Shown in pieces: positions 15,354 through 24,330 of a stretch of DNA of 48,214 bases; positions within the stretch are counted from its first letter, which is position 1; each line of letters begins with the position of its first letter. Both the position numbers and the translations under genes were made by a program. Source of the stretch: an archaeon (GTDB lineage Archaea > Asgardarchaeota > Thorarchaeia > Thorarchaeales > Thorarchaeaceae); assembly GCA_024275415.1 (NCBI GenBank), contig JAJRZD010000081.1:1-48214 (forward strand), in the 5' to 3' direction. The notes beneath the pieces were generated by a model. That model saw only the letters and a list, made by a program, of their open reading frames with translations. It was not told the origin of the DNA and made no database searches.

Positions 15354-17675
15354 TTACAGAACCCCCATTGTTATGAGAATCACCAGTATCATTATTCCCA
15401 GACCGAAGATGATGACAGAAACATAGTCATTGATGCGTCCTGTCTGAACGGCTTGACCTGATTCTGAGGCGCCAACACTATGGGTTGATACACCTTCCGC
15501 GAAGCCATCAACGATATGGTCATCAAACCAGCGGACACGCCGCGAGATTTCCTTGGCAGTATCAGCAGACTTGAAGTCAATCCCGTCAATTATCTTGTTA
15601 TCAACCCGGACACGCCACCACTCGGCAGAGTTCAGGTACTTGTTGAGGATCCAGTAATAGAACTCGTTGATATACCACCTGTGTCGCAGGAAATTGTAGA
15701 CCTTGCGCCGTATCCCAGTTTCAGGAACGAATGTGTTGGGCCTGTCAGCATTCTTAATGTAAATGATGTAACCAGGTATGCCACCAAGTGCAAGAGCACC
15801 CAGTGTGATCATGAACGGGACGATGCCAGCCTCACTGAACTTTACAAAAATCATCTCTTGCAAGATGACACCCCATTCTTCCTCAGTCCTGAGAAGGAAG
15901 TTCTGGATGAATGGGAAGACTAGAAATGCGATGATAGTGAACGCCGCCAAAAGATACAGGGGAACCATCATGGCTGGACCCGGATCATGTGGCGTCGAGT
16001 GATGCTCCTCTTCCTCATGTCCTTTGGAGTGATCATCTTCATCAGACCCATCATGATGACCAGACTCGTGACTTTCATGTTCAGTCTTCTCAGGACCATA
16101 GAAGGTCAGTCCCATCAATCTGAAGCTATAGAAGATCGTACATGCAGCTGCGAGAACCGAGAAAAGGAACACTAACCATCCAACAGATATGAACAATGTT
16201 CCTCCGTGAGAGGTAATCTCTTGTTCGACGATCATCAATTCATACGAGTATTCGATGATTGAATCCTTTGACCAGAACCCTGAGAATGGAGGTATCCCAG
16301 CAAGCGCAAGAATGCCAATCCACATGACAGCAAACGTCTTTTTCATGTGCTTTTTCAGACCACCCATTTTCGACACGTACTTCGTGTGGATAGCATGGAT
16401 GACCCCACCAGAAGCAAGAAAGAGAAGTGCCTTGAACGCACCATGTGAAATGATATGCAAGATACTTGATAGATATGCCTTGTCATATGCGATATGAAGC
16501 TCGGTCAGATTCAAGACTTCATGAGCATAAATCCCGTAAAACGCAAGCAGCCCTGCGGCGCCAAGTCCCAACATCATGTAACCTAGTTGACTCAGGGTCG
16601 AGAACGCCAGGATCTGCTTTAGCTCGTTCGAGGCGATACCCATAGTTGCAGTCAGCAAAGCTGTGACCGCACCAATAACAGCTACAACGATGAAGAAGAA
16701 TGTGATCACATCTGCCCCGGAAAGCTGTAGAAGGGATAGTCCGTGCTCTCCACCACCGCCATCTCCTGCTGAAACAGCTTGAGCACTGACTATGGTCAGA
16801 AGGAATCGTGCAGTGATGTAGATACCAGCCTTGACCATCGTTGCTGCGTGGATGAGGGCTGAAACTGAGGTTGGACCAGCCATTGCTTCTGGTAGCCATA
16901 CTTGCAAGGGGGCTTGTCCGGACTTGCCAATCGCTCCCATGAAGATGAGGAGGAATGTAGGAACAAGCATTCCAATCCCAGCCATGACACCCCACCAGTT
17001 TTGAAAGTTCTCGGACATAAGGCTGAAAGAGAAAGTACCTGTGAATGTGAAGAGCAAGAGGATTCCGCCAAGCATGAAAGCATCACCAATCCTTGTGACG
17101 ATGAATGCTTTCGTACCAGAATGCGTGTTGTATTGCCCCTCTGTTTCGAACTGGAGAAGAGGGTTCTTGTATTCTATTGGGTCAGGCTCGACCTCCGGTG
17201 GATTACGCTTGTCATTCCAGAAACCGATGAGTCCATAGGAGCAGAAGCCCATTATCTCCCAGCCGATGAATGCAATGAGAAGGTTATTGCTCAGCACAAG
17301 TGTAAGCATTCCTCCACCAAATGCAAGCATGAGGAAGAAGAATCTGTCGCGGTCCTCTTCATGCGCCATGTATTCGGTGGAGTAGACATAGATGAGAAAA
17401 CTCAGTGTGCTGGCAAGTACTGCCATAATAATGGAAAGAGGGTCAAGGAGCATCTCAAAGTTGATGCCAAGATATTCAATCCAGACCCACGAAGTAGTGC
17501 CAGTAGGATTGTCTGCTTCAGCAAGGAGTGACCAGGATAGTACCATAGTGATTCCCATGATAATCGCAGGAGTCCAGTCTCTGAGCTTCTCACTGAATTT
17601 TCCAACCACTGGAACTAGTAAGGAACCGGCAAGAGGGAGCACCAAGATGAGATAGTAGGGTAAGCCAAATATCAT
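15354..17675 (-). CDS. nuoL: Complex I antiporter-like subunit NuoL, extended
   Basis: This 773-residue membrane protein is the distal antiporter module, whose long lateral helix braces the membrane arm. Conserved parts include LLIAFIGWEIMGFCSYGLIG, QAPLQVWLPEAMAGPTSVSA and LKQILAFSTLSQLGYMMLG. It is longer than a typical NuoL (about 610-680). A hydrophilic histidine/acidic insert occupies residues 531-564, and the C-terminal part is extended, with RHRWYINEFYYWILNKYL, a long amphipathic stretch and a final transmembrane helix. An extended NuoL is what a membrane arm with an extra NuoM would need. Confidence 0.9.
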   Translation of the reverse strand: MIFGLPYYLILVLPLAGSLLVPVVGKFSEKLRDWTPAIIMGITMVLSWSLLAEADNPTGTTSWVWIEYLGINFEMLLDPLSIIMAVLASTLSFLIYVYSTEYMAHEEDRDRFFFLMLAFGGGMLTLVLSNNLLIAFIGWEIMGFCSYGLIGFWNDKRNPPEVEPDPIEYKNPLLQFETEGQYNTHSGTKAFIVTRIGDAFMLGGILLLFTFTGTFSFSLMSENFQNWWGVMAGIGMLVPTFLLIFMGAIGKSGQAPLQVWLPEAMAGPTSVSALIHAATMVKAGIYITARFLLTIVSAQAVSAGDGGGGEHGLSLLQLSGADVITFFFIVVAVIGAVTALLTATMGIASNELKQILAFSTLSQLGYMMLGLGAAGLLAFYGIYAHEVLNLTELHIAYDKAYLSSILHIISHGAFKALLFLASGGVIHAIHTKYVSKMGGLKKHMKKTFAVMWIGILALAGIPPFSGFWSKDSIIEYSYELMIVEQEITSHGGTLFISVGWLVFLFSVLAAACTIFYSFRLMGLTFYGPEKTEHESHESGHHDGSDEDDHSKGHEEEEHHSTPHDPGPAMMVPLYLLAAFTIIAFLVFPFIQNFLLRTEEEWGVILQEMIFVKFSEAGIVPFMITLGALALGGIPGYIIYIKNADRPNTFVPETGIRRKVYNFLRHRWYINEFYYWILNKYLNSAEWWRVRVDNKIIDGIDFKSADTAKEISRRVRWFDDHIVDGFAEGVSTHSVGASESGQAVQTGRINDYVSVIIFGLGIMILVILITMGVL

Positions 17676-17687
17676 TTCATGATCACC

Positions 17688-19241
17688 TCATGGAGTTGGG
17701 GCTTGGAATGGTATGATGTTCGCAATTTCACTGACAACCGGCACAATGACATCTAGTGCAACACCCGGGAATATCCCAAAGAATACGATAAGGAATCCCA
17801 GAATGATCATCGGGACTGTCATGGAACGCGGCCCTTCGACAACATCCGCAAGTTCTTGAGGGTGCGGGCCTAAGAATACCTTCCATAGGAATCTGAGCAT
17901 GTAGCCTGCACTCAATATCGAACTTAGTACAGCCAGTATACTGAGACCCAGCATCAATGGCTGCACAATGGCTTCACTTCCTGGAGGTGCGGCAGCATGG
18001 AACCCTCCAACGAACATCATCCACTCACTCGCAAATCCAGACAGCGGTGGACTACCTGCAATGCTCATCGCACCGATTGCAGCCATGAATGCCGTAATGG
18101 GCATCTTGTTAGAAAGGCCTCCCATCTCGTCGATGTTACGTAGTCCGGTCTGGTGCATCACTGCTCCAGCAGTCATGAATAGCAAGCCCTTTGAGAATGC
18201 GTGGTTTATTAGATGGAAGAGACCTCCTGATACGCCATAGACCGAGAAGACACCCAGAGCAAAAAGGACATAGCCCATCTGGCTCACAGATGAATACGCA
18301 AGCAATCTCTTGATGTCTTTCTGAACGAGTGCCATGAACCCACCGTAGAACATGGTAATTACACCAATCGCAGCAACATATACCGAAAGGTCAAATGCGG
18401 CAGAACCGAGGGTAATGGTGCCGAACCGTACGAGCGCATATGCGCCAGTTTCAATCATAGCACCTGACAGGAGGACCGAAATGGGCGTAGGAGCCTCAGC
18501 ATGAACGGGAGGGAGCCACCAGTGAATCGGGAACACAGCTAGCTTCACCAGAAATCCTGCAGCGAGTAAGATGAATATGATCTTCAATAGCTCCGATGCA
18601 CCGACATATGACGCAATCATTCCTTGGATGACTGCCAGCTCGAATGTCGTGGCGCCACTGAGGAAATAGAGAAGACCGAAGCCGATAAGGATACAGACAG
18701 CTCCACTCTGAGTGTATAACCAGAACTTGAGAGCGGTTCGTTTCCGGGTTTCAGGAAGTCCCCAGAACAGAATCAGGAAGTAAGAGGGCACCAGCATGAG
18801 TTCCCATGCGATGAAGAACTCGATGAGGTTTGTCGCAAGGGTGACCCATTGCATACCCATAATGAAAAAGAGCTGGTTTGCAAAGAACGTCGGGCGACTG
18901 TGCTCGTGGGATGTATAACCCACTGCATAAACAACTGAAAGGAATCCCAGAATGACTACTGCAAAAGTGATTGGGAACGCGATCCCATCGAGCCTGAGAC
19001 CGAATGCCCCTAAGATGTCGGACCATGCAAGGGTCTCTTGAGCAATGTTATACAAGCGCTCTTCGAACATGACACGGTAGAACGGAGGTAGCATCAGAAC
19101 TACTGCGAGCCCCGATACCAACGCAGCAATCTTTCCTGCGCTTTTTTCCAGCCTGCCTCTCATAAGGTAGATGGCAAGAGCTCCAATAAAGAGCACAGCG
19201 AGAGATGTGCCCATGAATGGAAATTCAAACGCAGTCTGCAT
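17688..19241 (-). CDS. Second NuoM-type antiporter-like subunit of complex I
   Basis: This 517-residue membrane protein has about 14 helices and lies between nuoI and nuoL. It has the glutamate helix NLIEFFIAWELMLVPSYFLI, HWWLPPVHAEAPTPISVLLS, and the lysine helix KDIKRLLAYSSVSQMGYVLF. It is clearly an antiporter-like subunit of NuoM type but differs from the nuoM at 13796-15352. With NuoL and NuoN the operon therefore encodes four such subunits instead of three. It abuts nuoI directly. It may also be compared with Mrp-type MrpD; its location inside the operon argues for a complex I role. Confidence 0.85.
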   Translation of the reverse strand: MQTAFEFPFMGTSLAVLFIGALAIYLMRGRLEKSAGKIAALVSGLAVVLMLPPFYRVMFEERLYNIAQETLAWSDILGAFGLRLDGIAFPITFAVVILGFLSVVYAVGYTSHEHSRPTFFANQLFFIMGMQWVTLATNLIEFFIAWELMLVPSYFLILFWGLPETRKRTALKFWLYTQSGAVCILIGFGLLYFLSGATTFELAVIQGMIASYVGASELLKIIFILLAAGFLVKLAVFPIHWWLPPVHAEAPTPISVLLSGAMIETGAYALVRFGTITLGSAAFDLSVYVAAIGVITMFYGGFMALVQKDIKRLLAYSSVSQMGYVLFALGVFSVYGVSGGLFHLINHAFSKGLLFMTAGAVMHQTGLRNIDEMGGLSNKMPITAFMAAIGAMSIAGSPPLSGFASEWMMFVGGFHAAAPPGSEAIVQPLMLGLSILAVLSSILSAGYMLRFLWKVFLGPHPQELADVVEGPRSMTVPMIILGFLIVFFGIFPGVALDVIVPVVSEIANIIPFQAPTP

Positions 19242-19673
19242 CTAACGAAACCTCCTTCCTCTCCACTCCAAAGGCTCTCTGTCGAGCGTTGTAATCTTTT
19301 CAGGGCCATAGATCAGGTCTTCTCGCTCTCCCTCTGCCATATCGACAATTGGAGTGTGGTAGAGGGCATCGAACCTGCAAGCGTCCACACAGAGCCCACA
19401 GAATATACAGCGGGTATAGTCAAAGTAGAGTGCAGCATCCTTCTCGTACATCTTATCTGCCTTGTCAATTCGGATGGCAAGAACTGGACAGGCACGCACA
19501 CATTGAGCACAAGCTGTACAATTCTGACGGACATGTATGTGTCGCCCGCGAGTACGTTCAGGGTAGGGTCTATCCTCGAAGGGGTAGAGGCTAGTAAACG
19601 GTCTCTTGAAGATTTGTCGGAAGATATGCTTCAGTATGGTAAAGACTTCGCCAAGATTTCTAAGGAATCCCAT
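19242..19673 (-). CDS. nuoI: Complex I iron-sulfur subunit NuoI
   Basis: This 143-residue protein has two 4Fe-4S ferredoxin motifs, CTACAQCVRACP and CIFCGLCVDACRFDALY, which ligate clusters N6a and N6b. An N-terminal amphipathic segment packs against NuoH. In complete complex I it relays electrons from the input module to NuoB cluster N2. Since no nuoEFG is present here, its electron source is open: possibly a CCG iron-sulfur protein or ferredoxin. It is located between nuoH and the second nuoM. Confidence 0.93.
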   Translation of the reverse strand: MGFLRNLGEVFTILKHIFRQIFKRPFTSLYPFEDRPYPERTRGRHIHVRQNCTACAQCVRACPVLAIRIDKADKMYEKDAALYFDYTRCIFCGLCVDACRFDALYHTPIVDMAEGEREDLIYGPEKITTLDREPLEWRGRRFR

Positions 19674-19679
19674 CTCATT

Positions 19680-20822
19680 CTAACCTCCCACAAGCAAAAG
19701 TGCCAGTCCAGGCACATAGACAATGGCAAGCATTGCTATTATGACATTCAACATTGATAACGGCAGCAGGTACTTCCAGCAGTATCTCACAATTTGATCC
19801 TGCCTGAGCCTGTGAAACGATGAGCTCACTGTCACAAAGACAAAGAGCATGATCAAGAACTTGATGATGAAGTTCACTGCCCCAGGTAGCCATGGAACCC
19901 CATAGAAGCCTCCAAAGAAGAAGGTCACCATGAGGGCTGAATAGAGCATCTGCTCAGCAAACTCCGCAAAATAGGTAAGTGTGAAATAGACTCCTGAGAA
20001 TTCCGTGCGCCACCCAAAGATGATCTCAGAATCTGCAACAGGAGCATCGAATGGGAACACACCTACAGAGATTATAGATGCAGTCAAGAACGTCGCGAAG
20101 TTGATTGGTAGCAGAAAGATGAACCAGACCGAACTTTGAGCTAGGGCAATACCCATGATGCTGAGAGACCCAGCCAGCATAGCAGGACCCACTGACGACA
20201 TGATCATCGGAATTTCAGCGGCAAATTGATTGTTAGCAGCCCTGAATCCTCCAATAAGTGAGTATTTGGATCCACTTATCCATCCGGCAAGCAAAGCTAT
20301 CACAGGTACTGCTGCAAGGAATGCGAATACGAGCACCAGACTGACAGATAGATCTGCAATGAACCAGACCGTGTCCCAAGGAATGAAAGCGAATGGAACC
20401 AACACCACCACTAAGAGCAGAGATGGCAAGAACCGGTATGCCCACCGATGCGCTTTGTCTGGAATGATGATCTCCTTGGATATCAACTTGATCGCATCAG
20501 CAAAAAGCTGGACTCCACCGTACTTGCCCATGTGCATCGGGCCCCGACGCATCTGGATACGTCCCCAGAGCTTTCGTGTGAACCAGACAAAAAAGATGAG
20601 CCCCATCACAACGAAGATGAGCCCTGGAAATATGACAGCTTTGAACAAGAAGAAGATATTGTCGATGACAAGCGTCCATAGAAGATTGATCACGACCCAT
20701 AGCCAATCATATATCCCATAGATGATTCCTCTAATCACCTCGATGATATTGAATACCCATTGTGGGAGTCCCCTTAGCCAATCTACGAACCATTCGAATT
20801 GCAAGACTGCGCCTCCTGTCAT
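19680..20822 (-). CDS. nuoH: Complex I membrane subunit NuoH
   Basis: This 380-residue protein has eight or more helices and anchors the hydrophilic arm, forming the quinone chamber with NuoB and NuoD. Family segments include MRRGPMHMGKYGGVQLFADAIKLI, FAAEIPMIMSSVGPA and FDAPVADSEIIFGWRTEFSGVYF, with the acidic loop residues. I place the start at the ATG at 20822, which overlaps the nuoD stop codon as TAATG. An in-frame GTG at 20837 would lengthen it by five residues. Confidence 0.92.
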   Translation of the reverse strand: MTGGAVLQFEWFVDWLRGLPQWVFNIIEVIRGIIYGIYDWLWVVINLLWTLVIDNIFFLFKAVIFPGLIFVVMGLIFFVWFTRKLWGRIQMRRGPMHMGKYGGVQLFADAIKLISKEIIIPDKAHRWAYRFLPSLLLVVVLVPFAFIPWDTVWFIADLSVSLVLVFAFLAAVPVIALLAGWISGSKYSLIGGFRAANNQFAAEIPMIMSSVGPAMLAGSLSIMGIALAQSSVWFIFLLPINFATFLTASIISVGVFPFDAPVADSEIIFGWRTEFSGVYFTLTYFAEFAEQMLYSALMVTFFFGGFYGVPWLPGAVNFIIKFLIMLFVFVTVSSSFHRLRQDQIVRYCWKYLLPLSMLNVIIAMLAIVYVPGLALLLVGG

Positions 20823-21958
20823 TATCTGTCCCACCACCCCGGATACGGGTCTAGACTTCCGAATATCACAATGAAGTCAGCAAACCTCGCACTTGGAACC
20901 AAGTGCTTCAATGCATAATATGAATGGAAACACGGCCCACGGATCTTGGCTCGATAAGGAGTCTGCGCCTTTTCCAATGTCTTTAACCAAAGCGAAGTGA
21001 TGCCTCTTGCGCCCTCGACTCGGCCATATGCCTCTCCTTCTGGCAAGCGGTTAGCCTTGGCGCGTGCCTTGGGGTCAATAATCGGACCATCGGGAATCTG
21101 TGGAATAAGCTGTTTAATTATGTCCACTGAGGTCTTCACTTCGTTGAATCGCTGAACCATCCTGTCATAGGCATCACTCTCTCCTGGGTGGTCGGGGTGC
21201 TCTAGGATCGGAACCTCCCAGTCCACCATATCATATGCCAGATTCGGATCCGGCTGATCCTTTCTCAAATCCATTGGGATGCCACATGCCTTGATGTTGG
21301 GTCCTGAAAGACCCCAGCGCAAAGCCTCTTTAGCCGAATATTGTCCTACGCCTTCAGTACGCATCCTGAAAAGTGGGCTTTTCATCAACATATCCTCGAA
21401 TTTTGGCATGTTATATTCTAGCACTTGAATGGCTTTCTCCAGTTTTGCCAGAACTTTCTCAGTAAAGTCGAATCGTAATCCTCCAGGAGTGCTAAAATGC
21501 GGCGAGTGTCGCACACCTGTGAGTTCCTCGAAGGTATCCAGAAAGAACTCCCTGTCAACCCAGGGCCAGAGTGTCATCGCAAAGAATCCCATTTCAGCAG
21601 ACAGCTGTCCCCACCAGAATTGATAGGAATGTATCCTGCTGGCCTCCATCATGATCGTCCGGAGCACCTTTGCTCGTTCAGGTACTACTAACCCGGCGAT
21701 CTGCTCTACAGCGCTGATATATGGGTACTCCGCAAGGAAAGCTTCGAGCATACATAATCGCTCAAGGATTGGTGAACCCTGTCGAAAGTTACGATACTCG
21801 AGGCATTTCTCTGCAGACCTGTGAAAATACCCGGCATGAGGATCACACTCCACTATGAAGTCGCCTACAAGTTTCAACTTGGTGGCCCAGCCATGGGCAG
21901 ATACGTGCTGAGGTCCAAACCAGACCTCCACTGTTTCATCAAGGATGTCAGGTGTCAT
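20822..21958 (-). CDS. nuoD: Complex I 49-kDa-type subunit NuoD
   Basis: This 378-residue soluble subunit is related to the large subunit of NiFe hydrogenases and forms the quinone-reduction site. It has HAGYFHRSAEKCLEYRNF near the N-terminus and ends RGPCFHSYYALKHLVPSARF followed by ADFIVIFGSLDPYPGWWDR. The four nickel-ligand cysteines of hydrogenases are absent, so it is a quinone-type NuoD rather than a hydrogenase subunit. Start overlaps the nuoC stop as ATGA. It is separate from NuoC, unlike the fused NuoCD of some bacteria. Confidence 0.92.
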   Translation of the reverse strand: MTPDILDETVEVWFGPQHVSAHGWATKLKLVGDFIVECDPHAGYFHRSAEKCLEYRNFRQGSPILERLCMLEAFLAEYPYISAVEQIAGLVVPERAKVLRTIMMEASRIHSYQFWWGQLSAEMGFFAMTLWPWVDREFFLDTFEELTGVRHSPHFSTPGGLRFDFTEKVLAKLEKAIQVLEYNMPKFEDMLMKSPLFRMRTEGVGQYSAKEALRWGLSGPNIKACGIPMDLRKDQPDPNLAYDMVDWEVPILEHPDHPGESDAYDRMVQRFNEVKTSVDIIKQLIPQIPDGPIIDPKARAKANRLPEGEAYGRVEGARGITSLWLKTLEKAQTPYRAKIRGPCFHSYYALKHLVPSARFADFIVIFGSLDPYPGWWDR

Positions 21959-22461
21959 TTCTTAGCACCTCCTTCAGGTCTGGGTTTCCTGACTGGAAGA
22001 CCGGTTTCTGCTTGTCTGCTGCGGTCGGTCTGGAAGCTCTTACGCATCGGGTATTTGCCTACGAGCTCGTCCGGTAAAAGAAGCGGACGCAGGTCAGGAT
22101 GACCCGTGAACATAATTCCGAACATCTCGTGTGTTTCACGTTCGTGCCATTCTAAACCAGAAAAGATGTCACAGCATGCTGGGAGTGAAGGGTTCGAGCC
22201 CTCCAAGTTCACCTTGAGTTGGATGATCATCCGGTCTTTGTGCGACCAGAACATGTAGTTGACCTGGTACTTGTCATCACCCAGATCAACACCGAACGCG
22301 GATTCGGGAATAACCTCTGGGAAAGTTTCATCGACCAAAGTGATGACATCGCGAATTATGTCCTTGCCCACTGTGAACTCGATGTGATGTTCGTTTATCG
22401 TCTTGACATCTATGTCAGGAAATTTGGTGGTGAATGTCCGCACAATCCCTGCTGCATCCAT
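21955..22461 (-). CDS. nuoC: Complex I 30-kDa-type subunit NuoC
   Basis: This 168-residue soluble subunit of the connecting module has the signature WHERETHEMFGIMFTGHPDL and then LLLPDEL in its C-terminal half. A basic, proline-containing tail follows. It lies between nuoK and nuoD with 1 base to nuoK and a 4-base overlap with nuoD, showing translational coupling. It packs on NuoD and NuoB and has no cofactor. Confidence 0.92.
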   Translation of the reverse strand: MDAAGIVRTFTTKFPDIDVKTINEHHIEFTVGKDIIRDVITLVDETFPEVIPESAFGVDLGDDKYQVNYMFWSHKDRMIIQLKVNLEGSNPSLPACCDIFSGLEWHERETHEMFGIMFTGHPDLRPLLLPDELVGKYPMRKSFQTDRSRQAETGLPVRKPRPEGGAKK

Positions 22462-22462
22462 C

Positions 22463-22774
22463 TCATTTCACCTCTGCTTGTACTGGACTGCCAAGATCCA
22501 CATGTCCGTACCTGCGGTTGTACAATAGCATAAGAACCAAAGCAAGGGCTGTGTGTGCAGCTGCTATTGCGATCACTAGGATGACAAGTCCTTGAGGAGT
22601 GTAGGAGAAGACTCCGCCGTAGACTGCAAAAGCTACAAGGGCGATGTTCACACCATTCCCCATTATCTCAGCCCCGATAAGGATACGAATCAGGTTCCTT
22701 TTCACTATCATGCCATAAGCACCTAGACCGATGAGCATGAATGCCACAACCAGATACCAACTCAGTGGAACCAT
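22463..22774 (-). CDS. nuoK: Complex I membrane subunit NuoK
   Basis: This 103-residue protein has three transmembrane helices. The helix RILIGAEIMGNGVNIALVAF carries the conserved glutamate of the proton path, and AAAHTALALVLMLLYNRR fits the third helix with its usual glutamate replaced by histidine or threonine at this point. The length matches the family (about 100). Its ATG overlaps the nuoJ stop as TGATG. Confidence 0.93.
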   Translation of the reverse strand: MVPLSWYLVVAFMLIGLGAYGMIVKRNLIRILIGAEIMGNGVNIALVAFAVYGGVFSYTPQGLVILVIAIAAAHTALALVLMLLYNRRYGHVDLGSPVQAEVK

Positions 22775-23394
22775 CAGTTCGTTGCCTCCTCTGTCTTCTC
22801 ATCATCGGGCATTGGGGCCGCCTCGACTCCGAACTCGGCTGTGATGTCCTTCAAGGTCTCTGCCTTTTCCATCTTCATCAGAGCGAGTGTCCCAACCAGT
22901 GTAGTAAGGATGATCAAAGCAATAATTTGAACGTAGAGCCCGTGGGATTGCCAGAGCCATTCCGCCAGTCCTTGTAGACTCTGGGCATATTCCGGCATTC
23001 CTTGAGGGATGTCTGTTGACCATGGAAATACCAAAGCAAGCCCTCCAGACATTGCCATGACGAAAGCAGAAAGAAGCAGCCCTATTTTCCGTGCACGCGG
23101 CGAGGGAAGCACTTCCAGTGTCCGATCCTGTGCTCTGGGAAGAAGCAACACTCCAAATATGATCAATGCACTGATACCACCAGTGTATACCGCTATCTGC
23201 ATCCCTGCTATGAAAGGCGCTTCAAGTAATAGGAAAAGTCCTGCAACGAAGCTTGCCATGACGCCAAAGAAGAAAGCAGCATATACTATGTCCTTGTGCT
23301 CAAGGGCCAGATATCCAAATACCAAGATAATGCCAGCCAATAGGAGGAATTCGACTTGCTCGAATAGCTGCAGGAGTGGGTCTAGTTCTTGCAT
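22774..23394 (-). CDS. nuoJ: Complex I membrane subunit NuoJ
   Basis: This 206-residue protein has five helices. The third, FIAGMQIAVYTGGISALIIF, is the conserved segment that rearranges during turnover. The soluble acidic tail (EAAPMPDDEKTEEATN) is typical of the gene end. It lies between nuoA (11 bases away) and nuoK (overlapping). Confidence 0.92.
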   Translation of the reverse strand: MQELDPLLQLFEQVEFLLLAGIILVFGYLALEHKDIVYAAFFFGVMASFVAGLFLLLEAPFIAGMQIAVYTGGISALIIFGVLLLPRAQDRTLEVLPSPRARKIGLLLSAFVMAMSGGLALVFPWSTDIPQGMPEYAQSLQGLAEWLWQSHGLYVQIIALIILTTLVGTLALMKMEKAETLKDITAEFGVEAAPMPDDEKTEEATN

Positions 23395-23405
23395 CTCATT
23401 TCACC

Positions 23406-23837
23406 TCAATGCATGTGCTTAGTTTTCTGGGCTTTCTTGGCTTCATGATAGAGTTCCAGTGTTTCTTTCCCGTCCAGTGCTGCCTGCGGCAGAATCCTCA
23501 TTGAAAAGCTGATGGCTCCCATGATGAGAGCAATGAAGATCAGTGCCTGCCAGAGAATAAGTGCCTCTAGCCTTAGGGTCGAGGCAGAGAGAAGCCAGAG
23601 AAAGGCGCCCATCACGTCGATCACCACGAACAATATCGTATAGACGATGTAGTTGTAAGGGTAGGAAATACGGGCAGGGCCGATTGGATCCTCACCACAT
23701 TCGTACGGGGATGTCTTTGAAGAGTTCTGAAGGACATGCGGTCGTAACACCCAAGAAGCCAGAAGCATCACAATGACAAGAACCACAGCCAGAAGGGCCC
23801 ACACAACTACAGGAATAAAATCCACAAATAGCCTCAT
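23406..23837 (-). CDS. nuoA: Complex I membrane subunit NuoA
   Basis: This 143-residue protein has three helices and the NuoA/ND3 signature SPYECGEDPIGPARISYPYN on the cytoplasmic loop, including the loop cysteine. The C-terminus is a charged tail (YHEAKKAQKTKHMH). I place the start at ATG 23837, with GAGGAGG about 10 bases upstream; an in-frame ATG at 23879 lacks such a site. It is the first gene of the eleven-gene complex I unit and lies about 85 bases from a strong TATA box. Confidence 0.92.
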   Translation of the reverse strand: MRLFVDFIPVVVWALLAVVLVIVMLLASWVLRPHVLQNSSKTSPYECGEDPIGPARISYPYNYIVYTILFVVIDVMGAFLWLLSASTLRLEALILWQALIFIALIMGAISFSMRILPQAALDGKETLELYHEAKKAQKTKHMH

Positions 23838-23921
23838 AATCCAGATTCCTCCTCGCTCAGATGAAGGGGTTGATAGCATCTGCGAATAACCTTGGCAATC
23901 CTAGACAGTTTGGAATAGGTG

Positions 23922-23930
23922 CTTATATAC
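23922..23930 (-). promoter_or_regulatory. TATA box for the nuoAJKCDHI-M'-LMN operon
   Basis: GTATATAAGC on the minus strand is a near-consensus archaeal TATA element. Transcription would start about 25 bases downstream, near 23898, giving a leader of about 60 bases with a GAGGAGG ribosome binding site before ATG 23837. Confidence 0.65.
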
Positions 23931-23991
23931 GACTGGACAGGACTATGACACAAGGTCGAACGACACGCGATGCTGACCACACAGAATCGTT

Positions 23992-24062
23992 CCCAGTGCC
24001 GTTTCTGGGAGGACAAAACTCTGGTGTCCGGATTTGCCCCGATTACAATTAACGGTAGGTAA
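23992..24062. repeat. Copy 1 of a diverged 71-base repeat
   Basis: This stretch matches 48133-48204. The two share CCCAGTGCCGT, ACTCTGGTGTC, TTACAAT and AACGGTAGG blocks in the same order, with a one-base length difference. Both copies lie in gene-free DNA. One plus-strand frame gives NSGVRICPDYN here and HSGVKACTTYNKR in the other, so they may be remnants of a short cysteine-containing protein end. No intact gene is seen at either copy. Confidence 0.5.
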
Positions 24063-24274
24063 CTCATCGCTTGACCAGTGAAATCAATGATCGACGTTTG
24101 AAGCATTATTAGTCCTTCTCTTAATGTTTCCATGTGATCGATTGCGAGCGACAGGAATAGTAACCAAATGATAAACTTCTCGTTCATCTTTGGAACAAGC
24201 CCTGTAGCTTGAGAATGGCGACATGCACTGCCCTATTAAAAACTCTTCGCAGGACGGGGTCTTTCTCGGAGAAG

Positions 24275-24282
24275 TTAAATAT
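24275..24282 (+). promoter_or_regulatory. TATA box for the 116-residue membrane protein gene
   Basis: TTAAATAT lies about 50 bases before ATG 24331. Transcription starting near 24305 would leave a short leader with AGGAG at 24319-24323. Confidence 0.5.
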
Positions 24283-24330
24283 CCCAGTTATTCCTTACAG
24301 GCTTGGTTCAAAACCGTTAGGAGAAAGATA

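Noticed and set aside
20822..21958. NuoD as a NiFe hydrogenase large subunit
   Set aside because: The CxxC pairs that bind nickel at both ends are missing; the neighbours are complex I genes.
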